Shown here: positions 6,063-13,211 of the stretch, piece by piece | How positions within the stretch are numbered: the stretch's first letter is position 1 | Layout: each line of letters starts with the position of its first letter | DNA from: JANXSD01 sp043758125 | GTDB taxonomy: Bacteria > Bacteroidota > Bacteroidia > AKYH767-A > OLB10 | Direction: 5' to 3' | Assembly: GCA_043758125.1 (NCBI GenBank) | Contig: JAYVOC010000043.1 | Coordinates: 1 to 13,211 of the forward strand | Length of the DNA: 13,211 nt | The notes under the pieces: model-generated | Told to the model about the DNA's origin: nothing | Databases searched by the model: none | The model's input: only the letters and a program-made list of their open reading frames with translations | Position numbers and translations under genes: made by a program

Positions 6063-7211
6063 ATGAAAGATTCTCCCTTTATTTACGGAACTACAGTTAG
6101 CATTCACTCCTTCACTAATAGAGAAGATGAATCCACGAAACTCAGAAGTAATCTATTAAACGGCATAAATACAACAATAATATCTCCAAGGAGATGGGGG
6201 AAATCATCATTAGTAGAAAAGGTTATTCATGATATTAATCGAAAAGAAAAAAAAACAAAAACCGTAATTATTGATTTATTTTCAATAGGTAGCGAAGAAG
6301 AGTTTTTAGAGACATTTGCTCGCGAAGTTATTAAGTCCTCTTCAAGTAAATGGCAAGAATGGATGCTAAGTGGGAGAGAGTTTTTCAAAAAATTAATTCC
6401 TACATTAAGTTTAGGAATTGAACCTCAATCAGATTTTAGTTTAAGTTTTGATTGGAAAGAATTAAAGAAAAATAGTGATGAAGTTTTAAATCTACCTGAA
6501 ATAATTGCAAAAAAGAGAGGAATTAAATTCATAATATGTTTAGATGAATTTCAGAATCTTTCTTCGTTTAGCAACTATATTGCTTTTGAAAAAAAACTGA
6601 GAGCTTGTTGGCAAAGACAGAAATCGGTGACTTATTGTCTTTATGGAAGTAAGCGTCACATGATGACGGATATCTTCAACAACCCATCCAAACCATTTTA
6701 TCGCTTTGGTGATATCATATTACTAAAAAAAATAGAGCAAAAAAAATGGGTTACATTTATTACGAAAAGCTTTATAAAGGCAGGAAAGCAAATTGATGAA
6801 AAAACGGCTTTACTTATTCCTTTGATGATGAAAAATCACTCCTGGTATGTGCAGCAACTTTCACACTATACTTGGAATTTAACACACAGAAAGGCAACAT
6901 TAACGACAGTAGGGAATGCTTTAAACGAACTAATTAATGCGAATTCACCCTTATATCAAAAAGAAACAGAAAGTATTAGTACAACACAACTTAATTTATT
7001 AAAAGCGGTAGCTAAAGGGGAAACACAATTTACAAGTAATACAGTTATGCAGAAGCATCAACTAGGCACCCCCAATAATGTAATTAAAAATAAAACTGTT
7101 TTAATTAACAATGATATAATTCACGAGATTAATAACAAATTTGAATTTGTTGATCCCGCATTTGAACTTTGGTTTAAAAAACAATATTTTAATCAGTCGT
7201 ATTCAATTTGA
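6063..7211 (+). CDS. P-loop ATPase of the prokaryotic ATPase_2 (STAND-like) type with C-terminal winged-helix
   Basis: A 382-residue predicted NTPase. Residues 41-50, 'SPRRWGKSSL', form the Walker A loop with Lys47. Residues 156-166, 'FIICLDEFQNL', are Walker B with Asp161 and Glu162. 'YCLYGSKRHMM' near 191-201 fits the sensor strand of this family. From about residue 305 the protein resembles a winged-helix domain ('STTQLNLLKAVAKGE...GTPNNVIKNKTVLINNDII'), ending with the characteristic 'FVDPAFELWFKK' near 362-373. The family is widespread in archaea and Bacteroidota, its cellular role is mostly unknown, and members are often isolated genes. There is no signal peptide or membrane segment, so it is cytoplasmic. 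It stands alone between purN and an oppositely oriented operon. The 15-bp palindromic arrays on both sides are candidate binding sites for its winged helix. Very A-rich codon use would be compatible with acquisition. Confidence 0.8.
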   Translation: MKDSPFIYGTTVSIHSFTNREDESTKLRSNLLNGINTTIISPRRWGKSSLVEKVIHDINRKEKKTKTVIIDLFSIGSEEEFLETFAREVIKSSSSKWQEWMLSGREFFKKLIPTLSLGIEPQSDFSLSFDWKELKKNSDEVLNLPEIIAKKRGIKFIICLDEFQNLSSFSNYIAFEKKLRACWQRQKSVTYCLYGSKRHMMTDIFNNPSKPFYRFGDIILLKKIEQKKWVTFITKSFIKAGKQIDEKTALLIPLMMKNHSWYVQQLSHYTWNLTHRKATLTTVGNALNELINANSPLYQKETESISTTQLNLLKAVAKGETQFTSNTVMQKHQLGTPNNVIKNKTVLINNDIIHEINNKFEFVDPAFELWFKKQYFNQSYSI

Positions 7212-7331
7212 TCGACTTCATTAGATGTATTCCAATGTAGAAATATTTAACATTATAGGGTGGCTATTAAAAACAAGAAAATAGCAATGTTGATAAATTG
7301 AAAAGTGTTAGCTCAGATGAAAAGATAAATC

Positions 7332-7392
7332 AATACTTCCATATTTTATACCAAATGGTATTATACCGTTGAGTATAAAATATGGAAGTATT
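7332..7392 (-). terminator. 20-bp inverted repeat enclosing two TATACC/GGTAT units; possible terminator of the envelope operon
   Basis: Perfect 20-bp arms at 7332-7351 and 7373-7392 enclose 21 bases. The structure begins 8 bases after the stop of the minus-strand barrel gene at 7401, the normal place for a terminator. The minus-strand sequence after the stem (GATTTATCTTTT) is only moderately T-rich, so termination is plausible but not textbook. The structure also closes the ATPase region on its downstream side and contains the repeat units at 7347-7376, so its main role may be different. Confidence 0.5.
7347..7376 (+). repeat. Two tandem 15-bp palindromic units, downstream copy of the ATPase-flanking repeat
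   Basis: Units TATACCAAATGGTAT (7347-7361) and TATACCGTTGAGTAT (7362-7376) keep the 15-bp phase of the upstream array. The first is identical to the middle upstream unit at 6020-6034. Over 22 bases (6019-6040 against 7346-7367) the two sites differ at one position. The second unit is slightly degenerate in its right half. Confidence 0.85.
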
Positions 7393-7400
7393 TCAAAAAA

Positions 7401-9044
7401 TTAAAAATCATAATATCTATTGAATAATCTTGTACGAATCCCTCCTTGCACCAAAACAGTACCCTTTGTTTCATAAGGATTTTTAACATCGCGGAGTGAT
7501 ACTTCAGCAAACAGACTCAATCGCGTTGCCGGATTTATTAGATAATGCACCGTGAGATCTGCCCACAAAATTTGATGTTTATCTCCTTGTCCAACTTTGT
7601 TTCCGTACTCTTTATAATGTGTATCATACGACAAATAAATATTTTGTCCCATATTTAAACCAGAAGTATCGTAGCCCACTTCTGCATAACTTAATCGTGC
7701 AGAAATATCAAAATCTTTCCAGGTATAGTTTATAAAACCAATTGCTTCCCAAAAATTTGCTCCCAAAGGATGTGCTAAAGCTTGACGATAATGTCCGTAA
7801 TTTCCAATAGCTTCTCTATGTTGATAGGTATAAGGTCGAACATAATTTACTTCGCCTTGCAATTTTAAATTCTTCACACCAAAAGTGTTAAATGATTTAA
7901 ATCCCCCTTGTAATCCTTGTTTATTTGCCCACCATCCATTTCCTGCTTTAACCTCTTTTAAGAGAAATTCATCAAGCATAATTTGTCCATAAAGTTGAAC
8001 ACTGCTACTCAATTTATATTTCCAATTTATTCCTAACAAAACATTATCTGGTGATCCAATTGAAAATTCAACAGGACGAAAAAATATTAATGGATTCATA
8101 TACCCGAAATCAAATCCTCTAGCTCCTGTCGAATCAGAATGCCAAACTACCGCTTCGAATATTCCAACTGTGGCTCGCTTTCCTAAGTTCACATCTAAAT
8201 AATGAAATGACGCATACTTTTTACGGAATGGTTCATTGTCATTAATTGTTGTTTTTTCTAGATCTCGCATTTCGGCGAAAACATTTGTATAACGGACTTT
8301 CCAAATGTCAGTAACAATCTTAACGAATGGATAATTAAAAGCATTATCCGACAGCAACAAGGAACGATATCCATCACCGAAAAATACTTTGTCATGCCCA
8401 TATTGAAAAGTAAAATGTTTATTTAACTGAAAACTAATTGTTCCAGAAGCTGATGCATAATCGAATGAATTATTTTCGAAATTTTTTACTCTTCCTTGTC
8501 CTGGAACAACTCTTGTTTTTCGTACTACACTATCTAAATATGTAGGAAAACTTGATTGGTTTTCATAAAATGTAGTACTGAATGAAAACCGCTTTCCAAC
8601 AGAACCACTTATCCATAACCCTCTAGTATTTGTAGTGAAATTTTTATTGTTTTCTTGATCCTGTCCACCAGAAAATTCCAACACAGGATCAAGAAATATT
8701 TTTATATCATCTTCTTCAACTCTCAAAAGATGTTCTTTAAATAATTTCCTTCCTACTAATGTTCTTGTAAATTTATTATCCTTTACTCTTGATGTATTCA
8801 AACTATCAAATGGAGTATTGGTCTCCACATCTTTTAGTAACAATGGTTTTCCTGAAGTATGAACAGTTGAACCCACAGTATTGATGTATGGTTCATACAG
8901 TCCTTCAATTGGATTACTTAATGGGATAAAAGCATTTTGTGCTACTAAAATTTTACTTCCAGTAAGTAATAACATTAATAGTAGCGAGCTACTTCTAAAG
9001 GATATATTGTATTGTAAAAATGTTACTAGGTAGTTCTTTTTCAT
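7401..9044 (-). CDS. Outer-membrane beta-barrel protein, RemB/Wzi-like
   Basis: A 547-residue exported protein. The N-terminus 'MKKNYLVTFLQYN...SSSLLLMLLLTGSKILVAQ' is a signal peptide ending near residue 36. The rest is rich in alternating aromatic/polar strands such as 'GLWISGSVGKRFSFSTTFYENQ', 'GTISFQLNKHFTFQYGHDKVFFGDGYRSLLLSDNAFNYP' and the C-terminal 'LVQGGIRTRLFNRYYDF'. These fit an outer-membrane barrel ending in an aromatic residue. The 'GHDKVFFGDGYRSLLLSDN' region and overall plan match what I know of the Bacteroidota gliding-motility protein RemB, which is related to the capsule-assembly protein Wzi. Gliding itself cannot be inferred from this gene alone. I chose ATG at 9044 rather than the TTG at 9050, since it follows the upstream stop by two bases. 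It is the last gene of the operon. Confidence 0.7.
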   Translation of the reverse strand: MKKNYLVTFLQYNISFRSSSLLLMLLLTGSKILVAQNAFIPLSNPIEGLYEPYINTVGSTVHTSGKPLLLKDVETNTPFDSLNTSRVKDNKFTRTLVGRKLFKEHLLRVEEDDIKIFLDPVLEFSGGQDQENNKNFTTNTRGLWISGSVGKRFSFSTTFYENQSSFPTYLDSVVRKTRVVPGQGRVKNFENNSFDYASASGTISFQLNKHFTFQYGHDKVFFGDGYRSLLLSDNAFNYPFVKIVTDIWKVRYTNVFAEMRDLEKTTINDNEPFRKKYASFHYLDVNLGKRATVGIFEAVVWHSDSTGARGFDFGYMNPLIFFRPVEFSIGSPDNVLLGINWKYKLSSSVQLYGQIMLDEFLLKEVKAGNGWWANKQGLQGGFKSFNTFGVKNLKLQGEVNYVRPYTYQHREAIGNYGHYRQALAHPLGANFWEAIGFINYTWKDFDISARLSYAEVGYDTSGLNMGQNIYLSYDTHYKEYGNKVGQGDKHQILWADLTVHYLINPATRLSLFAEVSLRDVKNPYETKGTVLVQGGIRTRLFNRYYDF

Positions 9045-9046
9045 TG

Positions 9047-10174
9047 TCAATAATTCTTACCATTAAAATAAATATGCGATGTACCATCTTCCAATTGATA
9101 TCGTAGAATGTCACCATTTAATTCGTATCCAACAAATATTTCTGACGTAACTGATTTAACTTGTCCATTAACAAAAACATGAAGACGTTTTGCTGGGTCT
9201 TGCCATGCTATTGCGTTCTCATTCATCTTATAACTTAAAGGCTTGAAATCGTCTAACACGTAACGAATACCGTTTTGTAATACTTGCAATTTGTTATCAG
9301 CAAAAAACAATACAGATGAATTTAATACTTGGTAAAAATCCGGAGCATACGATTCCGCTTTAAGTAATTTTCCTTGTGTAAATATTTTAAAATATCCTTC
9401 ATCAGACACATAAGCCATTAGATCATCCCCGACTTGAAAAGATAAAGGCTTTATTGGCTCTAATGTTAAAACTTTTGTATTGTAAAAAACATTTAACGAT
9501 TGTTGTGATCCATCAACATAACCGACAATGTTTTTTCCTGCATCAAATTGTATGGGAGCAATATTATCAATTTCAAAAACCTGACCATCGTCAAATATTT
9601 TAAAATATCCAGAACTACTCATATATGCTACTGTATTTTTGCCAACTTTATAAGCTCCTAGTGAACCAATTAATGTGTATTCCAAATCTTGTACTTTTCC
9701 ATTGTAATACAATTTCAAGATATCAATATTTTGATCACGAAAAGCGATTAATTCATCATTAATTTTATAATCACGTAAAAAATATGTAAGACGAGTTAAC
9801 TTTCCTTTATCAAAAACTCCAAGTACTTGGTCACGTTGATATATTAGTAAATGATTGGTGAGATTAAATGTTGTATTTGTAGCATCTCCTAAATCAGTTT
9901 TTTCACCATTGTAATATGCGATTAAATTATTTGCACTATTTACATACCCTACAATTTCACCTTTAGAATTAAAGTTTCGTACAGTTTGTGATTCCAATTG
10001 TTGTGGTATTCCGTCTTTAAAGAAATATAAATAATTGCGGTAATCGAGATATGCCATTCCGAAATTATCATTCGCTTCTTGAGCAAACATCACTATTGAA
10101 TGAAGCAAGAAAAGTAAAACAAGAATTCTGCGCTTGAATTTTGTTTTAAATATACTATTTGATAGTTCGAACAT
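9047..10174 (-). CDS. Secreted protein built of ten ~35-residue repeats (propeller-like), function unknown
   Basis: A 375-residue exported protein I do not recognise by name. Residues 1-32 are a signal peptide with a basic start and a hydrophobic core ('FKRRILVLLFLLHSIVMFAQ'). The mature protein is ten repeats with the pattern (I/V)-(A/G)-Y...(V/I)-(F/Y)-x-(N/D)-G-(K/Q)-x-x-x-L. The turn glycines fall at residues 55, 90, 124, 159, 197, 268, 302, 337 and 372, with Thr233 in the sixth unit. The spacing is 34-38 residues throughout, and units 5 and 7 are the most alike ('GYFKIF'). Such beta-strand repeats suggest a beta-propeller or solenoid used for binding. It sits 12 bp after the OmpA lipoprotein gene and two bases before the barrel gene, so the three products probably act together in the envelope. 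Confidence 0.7.
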   Translation of the reverse strand: MFELSNSIFKTKFKRRILVLLFLLHSIVMFAQEANDNFGMAYLDYRNYLYFFKDGIPQQLESQTVRNFNSKGEIVGYVNSANNLIAYYNGEKTDLGDATNTTFNLTNHLLIYQRDQVLGVFDKGKLTRLTYFLRDYKINDELIAFRDQNIDILKLYYNGKVQDLEYTLIGSLGAYKVGKNTVAYMSSSGYFKIFDDGQVFEIDNIAPIQFDAGKNIVGYVDGSQQSLNVFYNTKVLTLEPIKPLSFQVGDDLMAYVSDEGYFKIFTQGKLLKAESYAPDFYQVLNSSVLFFADNKLQVLQNGIRYVLDDFKPLSYKMNENAIAWQDPAKRLHVFVNGQVKSVTSEIFVGYELNGDILRYQLEDGTSHIYFNGKNY

Positions 10175-10186
10175 TCAATAAAAATA

Positions 10187-11185
10187 TTAATTTGTTTCAA
10201 GCACTTTAAAAATTTCATCTAATTTAGGTGTTAGAATCACTTCAATACGTCGATTCTTTTTTCTTCCATCAACAGAATTAGATTTATCAATTGGGGCAAA
10301 CTCACTTCGTCCTGCAGCAGTTAAATGTGAAGGTACAACTTTAGGATTGGTCAATAATATTTTTACAACTGATGTTGCACGAATGGCACTAAGATCCCAA
10401 TTATCCTTGATATCACCGGCTCCGCGCATAGGAACATTATCGGTATGACCTTCTATAAGCACATTGATGTCTTGATTTTTCTCCAACACTTTCCCCAGTT
10501 CCTTGAGTGCATCAACTCCTTTTGGATCAACAATGATACTTCCTGTTGCGAATAACAATCGTTCTTCTAACATCACATACACTTTACCATTCTTCATTTC
10601 AACTGTTAGGCCTTTATCCTTAAATCCGATAAGCGCATTTGAAACAGTATTACGCAATGCTTTCACAGAAGAATCTTTACTTGCGAGAATTTGTTCTAGC
10701 TCAGCTAACCGTTTATCTTTTTCATGCAATTCACTACTCATTGCATCGAGCGTTTCCTTCTTCGTTTTAAGAGCGGCTTCTTTAATTCGCAATTCATCTT
10801 CTTTCTTCTGCAGATTTTCTTGCGTTTTTTGTAAGTCACGAATTAATTTCTTCGTTGCTTCAGAATTCGCAGCAGAAGCAGGTCCATCTTTTAATAAAGT
10901 TTGATAGGATGTGTTTAATGATGCAAACTGCGATTGTAGTTCTCGCAATTCTACACCCATCTTAGCTGTATCTGCACTAAGCACCTTAACCTGCGACTTA
11001 AGATCTTCCACCGAAGAAGATAGTTCTTGATCACGCGTTGTTAATGCAAGGTTTTGAGCTTTTAACTCCTCGTTTTGCTTATCTCCTGCTTCCTTTTTAG
11101 ACTTTAATTCATCGTACATCCTTGGTGAAACACAAGAAACAATGAGAATGGCAAGCAATGGAACTAATATTAGGATACGTTTCAT
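10187..11185 (-). CDS. OmpA-family lipoprotein with coiled-coil stalk
   Basis: A 332-residue envelope protein that likely tethers the outer membrane to peptidoglycan. The N-terminus 'MKRILILVPLLAILIVSC' is a lipoprotein signal with the lipidated Cys18. Residues ~24-175 are rich in Glu, Lys, Leu and Gln in heptad-like order, a long coiled-coil stalk. Residues ~205-320 are an OmpA/MotB C-terminal domain. 'EGHTDNVP' carries Asp249 and 'DLSAIRA' carries Arg269, corresponding to the Asp/Arg pair that binds diaminopimelate in OmpA proteins; 'GRKKNRRIEV' near 308-316 is also conserved. It is the first gene of the operon with the repeat protein and the RemB/Wzi-like barrel. The 162-bp gap before it is shared with the divergent gene at 11348. 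No full TAnnTTTG match was found there; TGCCTTTG on the minus strand is one mismatch away. Confidence 0.9.
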   Translation of the reverse strand: MKRILILVPLLAILIVSCVSPRMYDELKSKKEAGDKQNEELKAQNLALTTRDQELSSSVEDLKSQVKVLSADTAKMGVELRELQSQFASLNTSYQTLLKDGPASAANSEATKKLIRDLQKTQENLQKKEDELRIKEAALKTKKETLDAMSSELHEKDKRLAELEQILASKDSSVKALRNTVSNALIGFKDKGLTVEMKNGKVYVMLEERLLFATGSIIVDPKGVDALKELGKVLEKNQDINVLIEGHTDNVPMRGAGDIKDNWDLSAIRATSVVKILLTNPKVVPSHLTAAGRSEFAPIDKSNSVDGRKKNRRIEVILTPKLDEIFKVLETN

Positions 11186-11347
11186 ACAATTGATTTGGAA
11201 TGATTCGTCTAAATTAGTGACGCAAAGGCAACAATATGCTAGAAGTTCATGTAATATTCAACAGAAATTTGTTGAAACAATTTGGAAGAAATACGCTATA
11301 ATTAAGGTATCATTTTTGTGAACTATTAAAACAATAAAGCACAATGT

Positions 11348-12079
11348 ATGGAAAGGTTAAACGAAAACTGGATTACCGAAAACCACATCGACTTCGAGTA
11401 TAAAAAGTATCTGCTTCTAGCTTATCTGCAACATGTTAGTGAGCGATTTACTGAAACAAAATTATATCCAGCATTTGGTGAGTTAGTCCAACATTATCGC
11501 AATTTGGTTTCCTTGCGAGATCAGAAAAAAAATCTTTTCGATAGCTTTCCTGGAAAATTAACACAAGCAGATTTGAATCAGTTCAAGTTGGTTTATGAAA
11601 AATTGAGCCAAGATGATAACCTAATGCTGGAAATTGAATCTATAATTGAATTCAGCATTCCGCAATTTCAACATTATTTATCTGAAGGAAAGAAAATCTA
11701 TGATTTGATAGAATCCAAAATTAATATTTTTCCAGTTGGCATTATGCCGATTCATTACGATACTGGGTATTTATTTTTAAAGAGCGGTAAAGATCGCGAG
11801 ACAAGAGTTTATGAATACCAGCTTACAATTTTTGAAGGATCGGAGGAGCGATACCGTGCTATAAGCTTGCAATATGTTACTTCTTATGAAAAATCGTTAG
11901 GAAACACGTATGAAAACATTAAGCATGAATTGATTCTTTTTAATCGAAATCTACCAAATCCAGCAACGTATGCAATTGAAACGGAATTAATACTTCCAAT
12001 CGAAGAAACTTTACTCCCTTTAGCAAAAAGATCTTTGGTGAAATTTATTAGCATTACAAACGGCGGAATGACACATTAA
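11348..12079 (+). CDS. Hypothetical cytoplasmic protein, 243 residues
   Basis: I cannot assign a function. The protein begins 'MERLNENWITENHIDFEYKKYLLLAYLQHV', which has the look of a conserved Bacteroidota protein I have seen only as hypothetical. There is no signal peptide and no membrane helix, so it should be cytoplasmic. Residues 1-130 are predominantly helical and charged, with a coiled-coil-like stretch 'LRDQKKNLFDSFPGKL...LVYEKLSQDDN'. From about 130 ('IFPVGIMPIHYDTGYLFLKSG') the pattern changes to beta strands, suggesting a second domain ending in 'SLVKFISI'. It is divergent from the OmpA-lipoprotein operon and followed after 60 bp by the pentapeptide-repeat gene. The ATG at 11348 is preferred; an overlapping ATG at 11344 is in another frame. 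Confidence 0.65.
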   Translation: MERLNENWITENHIDFEYKKYLLLAYLQHVSERFTETKLYPAFGELVQHYRNLVSLRDQKKNLFDSFPGKLTQADLNQFKLVYEKLSQDDNLMLEIESIIEFSIPQFQHYLSEGKKIYDLIESKINIFPVGIMPIHYDTGYLFLKSGKDRETRVYEYQLTIFEGSEERYRAISLQYVTSYEKSLGNTYENIKHELILFNRNLPNPATYAIETELILPIEETLLPLAKRSLVKFISITNGGMTH

Positions 12080-12139
12080 ATTTGGAAGTAATATTACATA
12101 AAGCAGATCTTTACAATCGAAATTATTCATGTAAAGACA

Positions 12140-12712
12140 ATGAACAAAAGTTATATAGTTGACAAAATATTTGAGAAGATAAATTTTGCAAATAACGAAA
12201 TTCTTGAAGGTGAATATGAAAATTGTAAGTTTATAAATTGCGATTTTGCGAATACGGACTTATCAAATTATATCTTTTCAGACTGTGAATTTAAAGATTG
12301 CAATTTGAGTTTAGTGAAATTATTGAACACTAGTTTTCGTGATGTAAAATTTAAAAAATGTAAATTACTCGGTTGTCATTTTGAAAATTGTAATGCCTTT
12401 CTTTTTTCTACAACGTTTGAAGATTGCATCTTGAATCTTTCTTCCTTTTATAAATTGATAATAAAAAAATCACATTTTAAGAATTGCACTCTGCACGAAG
12501 TTGATTTTACAGAAACAGATTTAACAAGTTCACATTTTGAAAATTGTGATTTTATGATGGCGATATTTCAAAATTCCATTTTAGAAAAAGCAGATTTTCG
12601 TTCCTCCAATAATTATGTAATAGATCCTGAAATGAATCGGATTAAAAAAGCAAAATTTTCCGCTTCGGGAATCGCTGGTTTATTAACAAAATACAATATA
12701 GAAATTGATTGA
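12140..12712 (+). CDS. Pentapeptide-repeat protein
   Basis: A 190-residue protein forming a right-handed quadrilateral beta-helix. From about residue 27 to 153 the sequence follows the five-residue rhythm with Phe or Leu at the central position: 'NCKF INCDF ANTDL SNYIF SDCEF KDCNL', later 'SHFENCDF' and 'KADF'. Ten cysteines (29, 34, 49, 54, 74, 79, 84, 96, 116, 136) occupy mostly the inward small-residue position where Ala is more usual. The C-terminus 'NNYVIDPEMNRIKKAKFSASGIAGLLTKYNIEI' is a helical cap like the dimerisation end of Qnr-type proteins. Some relatives mimic DNA and bind gyrase, but this sequence does not prove that role. No signal peptide. It lies 60 bp after the hypothetical gene, possibly co-transcribed. 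Confidence 0.85.
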   Translation: MNKSYIVDKIFEKINFANNEILEGEYENCKFINCDFANTDLSNYIFSDCEFKDCNLSLVKLLNTSFRDVKFKKCKLLGCHFENCNAFLFSTTFEDCILNLSSFYKLIIKKSHFKNCTLHEVDFTETDLTSSHFENCDFMMAIFQNSILEKADFRSSNNYVIDPEMNRIKKAKFSASGIAGLLTKYNIEID

Positions 12713-12864
12713 ATTCCTAGCAAATTTCTCGTATACAGTTGAAGCAATATAATTATTTCAATAATATTCGGAAATAAAACTATAAATCAAAATAATAAGA
12801 CTTAATTTTCTGCGTGGTATTTTTTTTTGAAAAGTATCAGATAATTAATGTTACGTAATATTGT

Positions 12865-12878
12865 TGTAAGATCTTACA
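12865..12878. repeat. 14-bp perfect palindrome upstream of the Asp-box protein gene
   Basis: TGTAAGATCTTACA reads identically on both strands. It lies 45 bases before the ATG at 12923, in an otherwise AT-rich 210-bp intergenic region. A dimeric regulator site is possible, but only one copy is present here. No TAnnTTTG promoter match was found between it and the start. Confidence 0.35.
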
Positions 12879-12922
12879 TAAATTATTTCTCTTTTTATAG
12901 CTTCAACGATTATATTGTTGTT

Positions 12923-13211
12923 ATGCGATCGAACATCTTATTAAGTATTACAGCAATTTTTATTTTGGGAATAAATCCTACAAATGCGCAATCAATAAAT
13001 TGGACGTCAAAAGGAATTGGTGCTGGAGGTGCTCTCTATAGTCCTGTAATTAGTTTGCACAATAGTCAGGAAATTTGGATGAGTTGTGATATGAGTGGTG
13101 TTTACCGAAGTACTAATTTCGGAACAAATTGGAGTTTGCAAAATGCATCAGCTCTTCAAGGAAGTCGCAATACAAGTATTCAATTTACAAGTAATCCACA
13201 AATATGTTACA
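12923..13211 (+). CDS. Secreted Asp-box (BNR) repeat protein, N-terminal part
   Basis: An open frame of 96 codons beginning at ATG 12923 and still open at the window edge. Residues 1-22 are a signal peptide ('MRSNILLSITAIFILGINPTNA', then Gln23), so the product is exported. The mature start 'GIGAGGALYSPVISLHNSQEIWMSCDMSGVYRSTNFGTNWS' is typical of large beta-propeller proteins with Asp-box (BNR) turns. The box 'STNFGTNW' is at residues 63-70, and the preceding 'CDMSGVYRS' strand is usual in sialidase/GH74-like propellers. Whether it is an enzyme or an adhesin, and whether it carries a C-terminal type IX secretion sorting domain, depends on sequence beyond the window. The signal peptide and the Asp-box make a chance ORF unlikely. 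Confidence 0.8.
   Translation, partial: MRSNILLSITAIFILGINPTNAQSINWTSKGIGAGGALYSPVISLHNSQEIWMSCDMSGVYRSTNFGTNWSLQNASALQGSRNTSIQFTSNPQICY

Noticed and set aside
7263..7285. GCTATT/AATAGC hairpin after the ATPase stop as its terminator.
   Set aside because: Six base pairs, an 11-base loop and no T-run on the plus strand.
6005..7376. The phased repeats as a CRISPR array.
   Set aside because: Units are 15 bp with no unique spacers of constant length and no cas genes nearby; they are palindromic iterons, not CRISPR.
12109..12136. CTTTACA/TGTAAAG inverted repeat ending just before the pentapeptide-repeat ATG.
   Set aside because: Seven base pairs with a 14-base loop in AT-rich DNA is close to chance expectation; no function supported.

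Overview
The window reads as an AT-rich chromosomal segment from a member of the Bacteroidota. Four things point there: the acpP-fabF-rnc gene order, a RemB/Wzi-like outer-membrane protein, genes lacking strong Shine-Dalgarno sequences, and TAnnTTTG-type promoter elements. I cannot place it below phylum level.

Layout. 1-1786 (+): the end of one amino-acid permease of the APC superfamily followed, one base later, by a complete second one. 1797-4035 (-): an operon acpP-fabF-rnc (acyl carrier protein, beta-ketoacyl-ACP synthase II, RNase III), convergent with the permeases. 4289-5041 (-): two small, related, secreted Ala/Lys/Pro-rich proteins, each followed by its own strong intrinsic terminator. 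5307-5882 (+): purN. 5883-7400: an isolated AAA/STAND-like P-loop ATPase gene bracketed by arrays of a 15-bp palindromic repeat. 7401-11185 (-): a three-gene envelope operon in the order OmpA-type lipoprotein, a secreted protein built of ten ~35-residue repeats, and a RemB/Wzi-like outer-membrane beta-barrel. 11348-12712 (+): a conserved-looking hypothetical protein and a Cys-rich pentapeptide-repeat protein. 12923-13211 (+): the start of a secreted Asp-box (BNR) repeat protein that runs off the end.

How the genes fit together. Most of the window is housekeeping (fatty-acid synthesis, RNA processing, purine synthesis, amino-acid uptake) and envelope function. The OmpA-lipoprotein/repeat-protein/barrel operon looks like one functional unit, because spacing is 12 bp and 2 bp and all three products are exported.

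The region most likely to hide something undescribed is 6004-7392. Three tandem 15-bp units of the form TATACC-N4-GGTAT lie immediately upstream of the ATPase start and overlap its best promoter candidate. Two more units lie downstream, nested inside a separate 20-bp inverted repeat. This looks like either an autoregulated ATPase with its own operator family or a small mobile or repeat-maintained cassette. The sequence alone does not decide between them.
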